Source: CAINDI01 sp037127585
Lineage (GTDB): Bacteria > Verrucomicrobiota > Verrucomicrobiia > Palsa-1439
Direction: 5' to 3'
Assembly: GCA_037127585.1 (NCBI GenBank)
Contig: JBAXYB010000059.1
Coordinates: 1-18,821 of the forward strand
DNA length: 18,821 nt
Both the position numbers and the translations under genes were made by a program. Under the pieces are notes generated by a model. It saw only the letters and a list, made by a program, of their open reading frames with translations, ran no database searches and was not told the origin of the DNA. Shown here in pieces: positions 8,637 through 16,580 of this stretch; the stretch's first letter is position 1; the number at the start of each line of letters is the position of its first letter.

Positions 8637-11600
8637 TCAATGGCGAACATGGAAGTCGCCAACGCTTTGATCCACATCACCGGCTTTGTTCCACTTGAAC
8701 GCCGGGCTACCGGCGCCGACGCCGTCAATCGATCCCTGGGCCAAAACACCGAAGCTCAGACCGCCATTGTTCACCGCCACGGAAGTAAATTGCGCTTTCC
8801 CGATGGCAGTCGCGGCCACCGTGCTACCGGTGAAGGACTGGACTTTGATCGCTTTAATGGTGGCACCCGGCGTAAACGACCCACCCGCCAACGGAGCGGT
8901 CGCATTAATCGGCGTAAAGCCCGCCGCAATCAACGAACTCCGCAACGTCGCCACCTTCACCGCCCCAATGGAGCCGGTCGCGAAGATCTTCGTATTGCTC
9001 AACGTTCCGGCGCGCAAACTGCCGAGCGAACCATTCACCGTGACCGTCGTGCCATCCAAACTCGCCGCGCCGAGCGTCAAGATCCGGAGACTACCCCCGG
9101 CCGTGATCCGTCCGATGCGGACGCTGCCGTCCCCATTGGCACCACGCTTGATCGCCACGGCCAAACTGCTCGTCGACTGAGTGCCCGTCAGGGTCGCCTC
9201 ATCAACCGCACCATCCGCTCCAATCGTTACCGCCAAGTTGCCCGGCCCGACCAATGACAGCGTCGCTTGATCGCCATCCGCATCCTGCACCATAATAGTG
9301 TTACCGGAACGAACGGGCAGGATGGTGCAGGTCGACTGTCCGACCATTCCCACCTGAGCCCCGAGACCCGGCGCGTTCAACCGGACGCTAAAACTCCGGC
9401 TCTCCGGAGTTCCAGTCACCGGCAAGAGGGATACGGTCACCGATTGAGTCGTCTCACCAGCCGCAAAGTTCACTATCCCACCGGTCGCCACATAATCCAC
9501 ACCGGCCCGGGCTGTGCCATCACTGGTGTAATAATGCGCGCCGGCCGGCTGGTCGACGTTGCCGGTTCGTGTCAATTGAAGCGTCACCTGACCAGCCCCG
9601 GCGCCGACCATTTTTTGGGCGGCAACAAATTGCACCAAGGCACGCGGCCGGGCATTGACCGTGGTCTGCACCGATGCCGCATCATTCACGGCATTGGAAT
9701 CCGCCAGATTACACCCGACCTGCGCCGTCTGCGTGAGAATGCCGGCCGCCGTCGGCGTGACCGTCACTTGCACATTCGCACTGCTACCGGCGGCGATTGT
9801 GCCGAGATTGGCGGAGGTCAATGAACCAGACAACTGACAGTTGGCGGCGGGTTGACTACCGTGATTGGTCACCGTGACCGTGTAGACCACCGCATCGCCT
9901 TCCTGCACCGCTGGGGCGCTGGCGTTGATCGCCACGCCGAGATCCGTCACTCCCGCGCGAACATCCAAAGCAAAAGCCCGCGTCCCGATACGGCCTAACG
10001 CATCCGTCGCCTTGACGGTGAAGCTCGCGACACCGTCTTTGGTCGGGTTACCGGTCAGGAGACCGGCGCTGGTCAACTGCACTCCCGCCGGTAACGTGCC
10101 GCCGGCGAGACTGAAGGTGTGCGGTGCGGTACCGCCGGTCGCGGTAACGTTCGCATTGTATGGCACGGTCACCGCCGCGTTCGGCAGGTTCGTCGGCCCG
10201 ACAAAGATGAAGGGCGGCGGAATCGCCAGCGTGATCGTGTATGACCGGTCATTGAAGCAACTGTTGGCGTCCGTGATGCGGACCACAAAAACCGAACTGC
10301 CGCTGGTCGGTGTGCCGGATAGCAAGCCACCGCTCGTCAAGGTCATACCCGCCGGCAGCGAACCGCCCACCGTTTCAAAAGTGTACGGCGCCGCCCCACC
10401 ACTCCCGGTCAATTGCTGGGTGTAGGCCACGAAGATCTGTCCGAGAGGCAACGCACCTGGGAGTATAGTCAGCGTCGGACAACCAACAACCAGGGTGTAG
10501 AATTTCTCACCCAAACAGCCAATCGCGTCGACAACCTCAACTTTGAAAGTATAGGAACCGTTGGATGTCGGGGTGCCGCTAATCAATCCCGTTGCATCGA
10601 GAGTCAAACCCGGAGGATAGTCACCGGCAGTCCGGAAGAATTTCGCCGGCAAATTCGCCCCGGTCTGGGTCAGTTGCGCACTGTACGGTCGGCCGATCAA
10701 CGGGGCATCCAGTACTGGCGGCCCGATCTGGATGTTGCCGCAGGTCGCACCAGACCCGCTCAAGGCAACCGATTGCGGACTGTCGAGCGCATTATCCGTG
10801 AACCGCAAAATTGCCGATTCATTCCCGGCAACGGTTGCCGCAAACTGAACCTGAACTTCACACGTGCCACCGGTACTGATCGCTGAGCCGCTGCACGAGT
10901 CGGCGACCACGGAGAAATCGGCCGCGTTCGCGCCAGTGATTGCTACATTCGTAATCGTCAATGGCAGGGTCCCGCAGTTGGTCAGCACCAATGAGAGCGG
11001 TTGGCTGACCCCGCCGACGGGGATCGTGCCAAAATCCAACGCCGTTGCCACACACACCTCCGGGATGGGAAAACAAGGTCCCGCACCAGGAACACAGGTA
11101 GTCGATGTGATACTGAAACTCGTCGCGACATCGCCTTGCCCGGGAATCCGCAAGGTCAGCTGAAAACTGGCGGTGCTGCCGCAGGGGAACAGCGGTGTCG
11201 TGACAACTTGAAACGACGGTGGATCATTCGCCACAGCGCTATTTCCCGGCACAGCCGGGAAGCTCGAAGTGGGCTGAACCACCAAGACGCCGGGGGTGAG
11301 CGCAGCTAGAGTTGCCGTGATCGGTCCCGGTATGGGCAGGGCAAATATATTGGTAATCGTCACGTCGATTGAGTTGCACTCATTGGGGTCGATGGAACCA
11401 TTTCCATTTCCACCGGACACTGTCGAAGTTGCGACCACGAGCGGACTCAACACCCCGGTGCACTCGGCAAAGCGGAAGCTACCGATTTTGGTCGCCCAAT
11501 TGAAGATGCCGTTTGCCGGCTGGTATTCGGTGGTGTACCAAAAAGTGCAGTTGTCCGTTGGGTCAATCGTCAAAGCACTGTAATCGCCCCACCGGTTCAA

Positions 11601-13157
11601 GCTGCCAGTCTGCACGAAGCTGCCGGCAAACATTGTTGCTTCGCCTTGAAATAATCCGCCCGGTGGATCGCTCGCCAATCGGCCGGCGTAGCGAATCGAG
11701 GGGAAAACAGTGCTGCTCGATACACTATAACCCACCGCCAAGTTGCCCGAACCATCCATGGCCGCACTGCCCATCCAGCGGTAGTTCGAATCCGGTGCGA
11801 AGGTGGCCTGCTCTCTCACCGTGAAGCCCCCGCCCGGTAGCGATCGACTAAACTGGTAATACCGGATCCCAGCGCTGTTGCCCACGCCAACTGTATGATT
11901 CACAACCAATGACTCGTAGGTGTTGAAGTTGCGATACTGCAATCGAAACATTGAGCGGTCCGCCAAGTCATCCAAGGCCGCGCCGGCACCTGGCTGTGGA
12001 ATCCCATTCCCGCCGTTGACCGTCGGGTTAAACGATGCGACAGCAACCGGGCTGCCGGGGGCCTCAGTAAATGTCGAATTCGCCGGTGTAGTGAAATCCG
12101 AGTGAAATTGAAAGATCCGCATGGTGGATGGCGACTCGAACCAATTGAAATAGCAGGGTGCGCCCGCCGGCGGCGCATCCGCCCCATCAACGTGCGCCGG
12201 CAAAGCCCCACCGGCATTGGGCTCGGTAGTGGCCAAGTCAAAGTAGACGTAAGTCGCGGTGGCATCCCCCACCAGCATCTTGGCCCGGTCAAATGCAAAC
12301 ACTCCGACGCCAACATCTGAGTTTGGATCCGTCGGCTCCTCGGTGGGCATCCCACTCCCAAATTGGTTATCCGTCATATAATAGCCGTCCGACCAGGCAC
12401 TCAGCTTGGGATAATCATTGAACTTCGAGTTCGGCATCAGGAAGCAATAGACATAATATTCGCCCAACGGGTCTGGAGTCCGCGAAACCGCGATCGCCTG
12501 ATAGTACGGGGGCGAACTCGAACTAGCGAAGGCGAATTGCGATAACACCCAGCGGTCAGCCAGTTGATCGTAAATCACAACGCCATCACCGGCCCCAGAC
12601 GTGGCACAGACGCTGCCGTTCGTAAAAAGCGTTGCCAGTGAGATGGGGGCGCTCAGCGCAGCTCCGTTCTTGCTGTAGATCCGCAACAAACTGCCATTCC
12701 CGGCATTCACCACTTGGACATAATGGTTCGGACCAACCGCACCGCAAGTGTCCGGCGGTGCTACTCTTCCACCGCCAAAAGTCCCGGCATCCGCCGCACT
12801 CAATCCCTCGAACACCAATCCCGGCGTCGGCATTTTTGAAACCGGCATCGTCCCCTGCACCGCAGAATCGGGGAGGCCGGTCGGCAACACAGTCAAGTGG
12901 CCAACTGGAATCGCCAGCGGTTCGGGGTTAGTTGGCCCAGGCACAATTGGCGGGAGCGTAATCACCGGCGGTGTGACACCAAACCCGGTTGCCCCACCGA
13001 CCACAGCAAAGTTTGTGGCCGTACTGGCGCGGGTCGGGACAGGAGATAACGCCCCAACAAGAGTCAAAATCAAACTCGTGGTCAGCACGTACCGACGTCG
13101 CGGTGATTGGGAAAGACAATTGGTGAAAGCGATAAATAAGCGGGAACAGTTGATCAT
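8637..13157 (-). CDS. Large secreted multi-domain protein (anchor D, Ig-like, CARDB/DUF11-like, Calx-beta)
   Basis: This 1506-aa protein has a signal peptide with a long basic N-region (RRR at 20-22, hydrophobic 24-40, cleavage near TRA-S). Residues about 115-565 form a region that looks like a beta-propeller or sialidase-like fold (DTCGAVGPNHYVQVVNAG, then alternating strand-like blocks); this is inference. Then come a beta-sandwich (about 575-690), one choice-of-anchor D repeat (about 696-804, with C755-x10-C766), three putative-Ig repeats of the LPAG/GLLSGTPT type (about 808-892, 895-978, 984-1066), a CARDB/DUF11-like domain (about 1070-1168), a Calx-beta domain (about 1172-1280, TARAGVDYVATGG and FAAGETTQSVTV), and a C-terminal run of short repeats (GSLGSLRAGTL, GSIGAVKVATL) typical of a beta-roll. 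The frame stays open to 13451, but the start at 13157 has GGAGGT six bases upstream and yields a signal peptide. It is probably a surface or secreted adhesion or binding protein and the first gene of the run. Confidence 0.88.
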   Translation of the reverse strand: MINCSRLFIAFTNCLSQSPRRRYVLTTSLILTLVGALSPVPTRASTATNFAVVGGATGFGVTPPVITLPPIVPGPTNPEPLAIPVGHLTVLPTGLPDSAVQGTMPVSKMPTPGLVFEGLSAADAGTFGGGRVAPPDTCGAVGPNHYVQVVNAGNGSLLRIYSKNGAALSAPISLATLFTNGSVCATSGAGDGVVIYDQLADRWVLSQFAFASSSSPPYYQAIAVSRTPDPLGEYYVYCFLMPNSKFNDYPKLSAWSDGYYMTDNQFGSGMPTEEPTDPNSDVGVGVFAFDRAKMLVGDATATYVYFDLATTEPNAGGALPAHVDGADAPPAGAPCYFNWFESPSTMRIFQFHSDFTTPANSTFTEAPGSPVAVASFNPTVNGGNGIPQPGAGAALDDLADRSMFRLQYRNFNTYESLVVNHTVGVGNSAGIRYYQFSRSLPGGGFTVREQATFAPDSNYRWMGSAAMDGSGNLAVGYSVSSSTVFPSIRYAGRLASDPPGGLFQGEATMFAGSFVQTGSLNRWGDYSALTIDPTDNCTFWYTTEYQPANGIFNWATKIGSFRFAECTGVLSPLVVATSTVSGGNGNGSIDPNECNSIDVTITNIFALPIPGPITATLAALTPGVLVVQPTSSFPAVPGNSAVANDPPSFQVVTTPLFPCGSTASFQLTLRIPGQGDVATSFSITSTTCVPGAGPCFPIPEVCVATALDFGTIPVGGVSQPLSLVLTNCGTLPLTITNVAITGANAADFSVVADSCSGSAISTGGTCEVQVQFAATVAGNESAILRFTDNALDSPQSVALSGSGATCGNIQIGPPVLDAPLIGRPYSAQLTQTGANLPAKFFRTAGDYPPGLTLDATGLISGTPTSNGSYTFKVEVVDAIGCLGEKFYTLVVGCPTLTILPGALPLGQIFVAYTQQLTGSGGAAPYTFETVGGSLPAGMTLTSGGLLSGTPTSGSSVFVVRITDANSCFNDRSYTITLAIPPPFIFVGPTNLPNAAVTVPYNANVTATGGTAPHTFSLAGGTLPAGVQLTSAGLLTGNPTKDGVASFTVKATDALGRIGTRAFALDVRAGVTDLGVAINASAPAVQEGDAVVYTVTVTNHGSQPAANCQLSGSLTSANLGTIAAGSSANVQVTVTPTAAGILTQTAQVGCNLADSNAVNDAASVQTTVNARPRALVQFVAAQKMVGAGAGQVTLQLTRTGNVDQPAGAHYYTSDGTARAGVDYVATGGIVNFAAGETTQSVTVSLLPVTGTPESRSFSVRLNAPGLGAQVGMVGQSTCTILPVRSGNTIMVQDADGDQATLSLVGPGNLAVTIGADGAVDEATLTGTQSTSSLAVAIKRGANGDGSVRIGRITAGGSLRILTLGAASLDGTTVTVNGSLGSLRAGTLSNTKIFATGSIGAVKVATLRSSLIAAGFTPINATAPLAGGSFTPGATIKAIKVQSFTGSTVAATAIGKAQFTSVAVNNGGLSFGVLAQGSIDGVGAGSPAFKWNKAGDVDQSVGDFHVRH

Positions 13158-13163
13158 TTGTTG

Positions 13164-13169
13164 ACCTCC
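13164..13169 (-). promoter_or_regulatory. Shine-Dalgarno site fixing the 1506-aa protein start
   Basis: GGAGGT on the minus strand, six bases before the ATG at 13155-13157. It argues against the 98-codon upstream extension, which would overlap the divergent DUF1638 gene. Confidence 0.6.
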
Positions 13170-13187
13170 AGCAAAAGCTTCTTGGCT

Positions 13188-13195
13188 ATTGTATA
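13188..13195 (-). promoter_or_regulatory. Possible -10 element of the secreted-protein operon
   Basis: TATACAAT on the minus strand, about 30 bases upstream of the start codon and AT-rich compared with its surroundings. No good -35 hexamer is visible at 16-18 bases, so this is a weak call. The rest of the 222-bp divergent region (13158-13379) shows no clear operator or plus-strand promoter. Confidence 0.22.
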
Positions 13196-13379
13196 ACAGA
13201 CACACACGCTGATCGATAAACTCGCCGCAACGACACCTCGCCAATCGAAAGTCTTGGCAAGGCGCACGCACACTAGCAAAAGAGTTTTTCCCATTGCAAC
13301 CAGAATCGTGAGCCAAACTTACCACCCGCCAAAACCCGGTTGACCAGCCGCACCCCGAACCGTAAGCTCCCCACACCGT

Positions 13380-14132
13380 ATGCTCCTCAAACTGATTTCT
13401 TGTAACGTCTTTCAACGCGAGGTCTGCTGGTGCCTCGCCCGGTCTCCCCATGTGGTGGACTTCGAGTTTACCGAACTAGGCGAACACGCCCACAGCGGCC
13501 GGCTCCGCGATCTCATCCAGAGCCGCATCGACGCCACCGAGCAGGCCGGCAAAAAATACGACGCGATCCTGCTGTTGTTCGGACTGTGCGGCAATGCCAC
13601 GGCCGGCTTGGTCGCACGTCAGACTCAACTGGTCATGCCCCGCGCCCACGATTGCTGCACAATCTTACTCGGCTCGAAAGTAAAGTTCGCCGAACATTTC
13701 CAAGACGCGCCCAGCACGCCCTTCTCATCCGCCGGCTACCTCGACCGCGGCGAGTATTTTCTCCGCGTCGACGGCGGCACCAGCACCGTCAATTACGGCA
13801 GCAGCTACGCCGAGTTGGTCCGGCAATATGGCGAAGAAGACGCCAAGTACGTCTGGGAAACCATGCACCCGGCCGAACTGGAAAACGCCCAGACCAAAGC
13901 CGTGTTTATCAATGTGCCTGAGACCACCCCGCCGGAATACCTCCAGCGCTTTCAAGACAAAGCCACCGCTGCCGGCAAGGAAACTGTCCACCTCGAAGGC
14001 AGCCTCCGCCTGATACAGAATCTGCTACTCGGACACTGGGATCCGCAAGAGTTCTTGATCGTGCCGCCCACACAGAAAACCGTCGGCGTCTACGACTGGG
14101 ACGAAGTCGTCCGCGCCACCCCGACCGGCTAG
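13380..14132 (+). CDS. DUF1638 family protein
   Basis: This 250-aa soluble protein fits DUF1638 along its whole length. Conserved-looking blocks are ISCNVFQRE (6-14), ILLLFGLCGN (63-72), RAHDCCTILLGSK (88-100) and a YLDRGEYF segment (120-127). Cys8, Cys70, His90, Cys92 and Cys93 are candidate metal or cofactor ligands. Members of this family are often found near corrinoid-dependent methyltransferase genes in other organisms, but no such gene is in this window and the biochemical role is not established. There is no signal peptide or membrane segment. It is the only plus-strand gene, divergent from the secreted-protein run and convergent with the receiver gene. No Shine-Dalgarno sequence is seen before the ATG, but the protein begins exactly where the family usually starts. 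Confidence 0.85.
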   Translation: MLLKLISCNVFQREVCWCLARSPHVVDFEFTELGEHAHSGRLRDLIQSRIDATEQAGKKYDAILLLFGLCGNATAGLVARQTQLVMPRAHDCCTILLGSKVKFAEHFQDAPSTPFSSAGYLDRGEYFLRVDGGTSTVNYGSSYAELVRQYGEEDAKYVWETMHPAELENAQTKAVFINVPETTPPEYLQRFQDKATAAGKETVHLEGSLRLIQNLLLGHWDPQEFLIVPPTQKTVGVYDWDEVVRATPTG

Positions 14133-14151
14133 CGCACCCGCAATCTTCATC

Positions 14152-14214
14152 GGGAGGGCGAGCCTCCCGGCGAGCCACTCTGGAAAGACGGCTCGGCAGC
14201 AGCCTCGCCCTCCC
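14152..14214. repeat. Inverted repeat between convergent genes; possible bidirectional terminator or dispersed repeat
   Basis: GGGAGGGCGAG (14152-14162) is perfectly complementary to CTCGCCCTCCC (14204-14214), and a second inner pair, CGAGCC (14171-14176) and GGCTCG (14190-14195), lies inside it. It fills nearly all of the 83-bp gap between the convergent DUF1638 and receiver genes. There is no U-tract, so it is not a classic intrinsic terminator. It may be a REP-like mobile or dispersed element or a transcript-end hairpin. Confidence 0.55.
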
Positions 14215-14215
14215 A

Positions 14216-14710
14216 CTACGCGACCGCGACCAACTCCAACTCTTCCGCCGACGTAAACTGCAGTTCCGCCGGCGCCGCATTGTCCAACACTTCGCGCACG
14301 GTCAAAGCCAGCGCCGTCCGGGTCGTCGGTTTCTTGAGATAATTCAACTGCCCCGCGAGCAACTCATTGTGGACCGCCAATTCCGCCTGGCTATGCGCCG
14401 CTATCAACAGCCGCGTCGGCGACAGGAACGGCGCCAGTTTGTGCGCGAGCGTCTTCCCGCACAACCGCGGCAACCCCGCATCCGCCAACACCAAATCAAT
14501 CCGCCGATCGGGGCTATTGTGAAACAGACAGAGCGCCTCCTGCCCATCCGTCGCTTCAATCACCTTGTAGCCCCGTTCCCGCAGCGTCCACGCAATATAT
14601 TCGCGCTGCGCCCGTTCGTGGATGACCACCAACACGGTCTCCGTTCCGCAGGGCAAAATCGTCTCGCCCACGGCGGCGGAAGTGTCGAATGATAATTGAG
14701 TTGTTTGCAT
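14216..14710 (-). CDS. Stand-alone response-regulator receiver protein with a degenerate acidic pocket
   Basis: This 164-aa protein has a receiver (CheY-like) domain at about residues 24-145 and no output domain. The candidate phospho-acceptor is Asp77 (DLVLADAGLP) and the conserved lysine is Lys127 (NYLKKP). The usual acidic pair that binds magnesium (VVDDE) is replaced by VVIHE (Ile30, His31), and the switch Ser/Thr position is Ala105 (LLIAAHS). Phosphorylation may therefore be weak or absent, making it a candidate pseudo-receiver. The lead-in ILPCGTETVLVV resembles the linker before receiver domains at the C-terminus of hybrid histidine kinases, so it may descend from a detached kinase domain. 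No kinase gene is nearby, and no Shine-Dalgarno sequence is visible. Confidence 0.8.
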   Translation of the reverse strand: MQTTQLSFDTSAAVGETILPCGTETVLVVIHERAQREYIAWTLRERGYKVIEATDGQEALCLFHNSPDRRIDLVLADAGLPRLCGKTLAHKLAPFLSPTRLLIAAHSQAELAVHNELLAGQLNYLKKPTTRTALALTVREVLDNAAPAELQFTSAEELELVAVA

Positions 14711-14938
14711 GGCAATAATGGTTGCGTGTTAAATGATTGTTATTTCCGGGATTCGCGACACGCCACGACGAGGGGCTAATGCTCATTTAGCAAAGGCAAT
14801 GCCAGACTCAATCCGGCTCCGACGGAGAAACCCCAACCGCAATCCCAAGTCGCGTCTGGTCCGTAGTCTGCGACTGCCGGCCCGAAAACCATCTCACCGG
14901 CAAACTCCATCGCAAAAATGCGAATGAGAATCGCCCGC
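14711..14938. other. Intergenic stretch, no gene recognised
   Basis: Both strands lack a convincing coding frame. The only structure is a 5-bp stem, TCGCA-AAAA-TGCGA (14910-14923), just past the end of the zinc-ribbon gene, too weak to call a terminator. The promoter of the receiver gene should lie here, but no clear hexamers are seen. Confidence 0.4.
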
Positions 14939-15445
14939 CTACTGCAACACGACTTTCACCTTAAGCGCCAAATACACCGCCACCGCCGTCACCACCACCA
15001 CGATGAACAAGGCCGCCACGCGTTGCCACCGCTGGCGTTCGGGCAACAGTCGGAGCGACGTGGACGCCGGCTTGAGATACAGCTTGCGGCGAAAGTGAAC
15101 CGCCGCCCCGCAACTCGGACACGGACTCGTCTTTTCCGCCACTTGTTCGGGTGCCACCACTTCGGCCTGACACGCCGGACAAATATATGCGACCGCTGCC
15201 GGCGCCACCGCCGCACCCGGTACCGGAAACTCTTTCCCGCACTCCGGACAATCGACGCGTTCCCCCTTCATCTCCGCCGCGCTTTTGATCTTCGCATCGC
15301 AATGCGGGCATTGATGAACCAACAGCACGGTCGGCACGCTGATTGCCGACTGACAACCGGGACAATGAATGCTCAATCCAACCCCTTCGTCCCCGACGAC
15401 CAAGTGTTTATCGCACGCCCGGCATTTAAAGAAAACGTCAGCCAT
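14939..15445 (-). CDS. Membrane-anchored protein with three zinc ribbons
   Basis: This 168-aa protein has six CxxC pairs arranged as three ribbons: C8/C11 with C28/C31, C46/C49 with C66/C69, and C89/C92 with C109/C112. Each ribbon has sixteen residues between its two pairs, so they look like a tandem triplication. A single hydrophobic helix follows (about 143-162) with a short positive tail, placing it in a membrane with the ribbons probably facing the cytoplasm (no signal peptide; basic residues RRK and RQR precede the helix). Function is unknown; zinc ribbons may bind nucleic acid, protein or only metal. Its start overlaps the end of the TIGR01777 gene by eight bases, so translation is probably coupled. 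It is the last gene of the region C operon. Confidence 0.82.
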   Translation of the reverse strand: MADVFFKCRACDKHLVVGDEGVGLSIHCPGCQSAISVPTVLLVHQCPHCDAKIKSAAEMKGERVDCPECGKEFPVPGAAVAPAAVAYICPACQAEVVAPEQVAEKTSPCPSCGAAVHFRRKLYLKPASTSLRLLPERQRWQRVAALFIVVVVTAVAVYLALKVKVVLQ

Positions 15446-16280
15446 TGTGCGGCAAAGTTACTCCTTCGCCGCCGCGGATGCAATGCGCCAAAGCCGAATC
15501 CAAATCCGGCAACCGAAACTTAAATCCCGCCGCCACCAATCGCGCCGGCTGCACTCGCTGGCTCGCCAACAACAATTCATCCGCCATCTCCCCAAACACC
15601 ACTCGCGCCGCAAACGCCGGCATCGGCACGATCGTCGGCCGACGCAGCACGCGCCCCAGCGTCTTGGTGAACTCACTATTCGTGACCGCCTGCGGCGCGA
15701 CGACATTGACCGGCCCGCGAAACGCTTCGTTTTCCACCGCCATTTGAATCGCGCCAACCGCATCCTCGACCGCCACCCAACTCCACCACTGCCGGCCGCT
15801 GCCCATCACCCCGCCTGCCCCCAGCCGAAACGGCAACAACATCTTCGCCAACGCCCCACCCCTCCCACTGAGCACCACGCCAAACCGCAAATTCACCACC
15901 CTTTCCGCCGAACACGCCCCTTCCCAATCCCGGCAAACCTCCGCCAGAAATCCCCGCCCCATCGCGCGGTCCTCCGTCAACACCTCATCCCCTCGGTCCC
16001 CATAAAACCCGATCGCCGACGCGCACACCAACACCTTCCCGGCCAGCACTTCGCTCAATCGACGCGTCTCATCCACCCGACTCGACCGGATCCGCGCCTT
16101 CTTCGCCGTCGTCCACCGCCCGGCAATACTCTCCCCTGCCAAATGCACCACCGCCTCGTGGCCGGCAATCAACTCAAACCGTCCCCGTGGAATCGGCGTG
16201 ACCGAATGCCCCGCCGCCCTCAACGCTTCGACTGCCGCCGTCCCCACCAACCCACTCGCTCCGGTAATTGCAATTTTCAT
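15438..16280 (-). CDS. TIGR01777 family NAD(P)-binding epimerase-like protein
   Basis: This 280-aa extended-SDR protein has the nucleotide-binding loop TGASGLVG (6-13) next to the start, as expected. Family landmarks follow in order: VVHLAGESIAGRWT (44-57), KARIRSSRVDETRRL (61-75), SAIGFYGDRGDEVLTE (88-103), and LRFGVVLSGRGGAL (131-144) with the GSGRQWWSWV block. The length is close to the usual 300 aa. Substrate and reaction are not established for this family (YfcH/SulA-like). The start at 16280 is chosen because the Rossmann motif must begin there; the frame runs on to 16373 but adds only non-family sequence. ATGA joins it to the end of the upstream remnant, and AAGGAG lies eleven bases upstream. 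Confidence 0.92.
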   Translation of the reverse strand: MKIAITGASGLVGTAAVEALRAAGHSVTPIPRGRFELIAGHEAVVHLAGESIAGRWTTAKKARIRSSRVDETRRLSEVLAGKVLVCASAIGFYGDRGDEVLTEDRAMGRGFLAEVCRDWEGACSAERVVNLRFGVVLSGRGGALAKMLLPFRLGAGGVMGSGRQWWSWVAVEDAVGAIQMAVENEAFRGPVNVVAPQAVTNSEFTKTLGRVLRRPTIVPMPAFAARVVFGEMADELLLASQRVQPARLVAAGFKFRLPDLDSALAHCIRGGEGVTLPHNG

Positions 16281-16522
16281 AATTCCGCTCGCTCCTTGAT
16301 ATGTTCCAACACCCGCAAATGAATCCGATGAATAATGTAATCCGACCACACCTGCCAATACGTTGCCGGCCATAAATTATGCCGGTACCACGTCGTCCCC
16401 TCCAACTGCCACCGCCCGATTAAGGTTGTACTTGATCCCAAACAACACCACCTCCCAGAGCAGATACGCCCCCTTCTCAGAGCGCCATCCCAGCGCCAAA
16501 CGTCAGATAACTTCATACTCAT
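16277..16522 (-). pseudogene. Probable remnant of a larger gene (head and tail joined after internal deletion)
   Basis: An 81-codon frame starts with MSMKLSDVWRWDGALRRG. After a run of five G (16469-16473), a shift of one base gives a much more protein-like reading, AYLLWEVVLFGIKYNLNRAV, resembling the first membrane helix of DUF805-like proteins. The original frame instead gives RICSGRWCCLGSS, which looks random. From about 16414 the original frame becomes protein-like again: LEGTTWYRHNLWPATYW then WSDYIIHRIHLRVLEHIKER, which looks like the end of an SRPBCC/cyclase-type protein. The simplest reading is that a larger gene lost its middle and one G. Family resemblance is from memory and unverified. 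A good ribosome site (AAGGA, about nine bases) and an ATGA junction with the next gene remain, so the ORF may still be translated and help coupling. Confidence 0.5.
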
Positions 16523-16580
16523 CTATACTTGTCCTTTCAGTTTGGCATTGCAACACGGGGATCGCTCAGCCAATGCGCGC

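Noticed and set aside
13158..13451. 98-codon N-terminal extension of the 1506-aa protein
   Set aside because: It would overlap the divergent DUF1638 gene and hide the signal peptide. A good ribosome site and signal peptide favour the start at 13157.
14910..14923. Small hairpin TCGCA-AAAA-TGCGA after the zinc-ribbon gene
   Set aside because: A five-base stem without a T-run is too weak to call a terminator.
15369..16322. 317-codon plus-strand frame opposite the TIGR01777 gene
   Set aside because: The translation is Arg/His/Pro-rich and low in complexity, with no motif, while the minus strand shows every TIGR01777 landmark.
16281..16373. 31-codon N-terminal extension of the TIGR01777 protein
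   Set aside because: The nucleotide-binding motif begins at the ATG at 16280, and the extension lies in the frame of the remnant gene region without family similarity.
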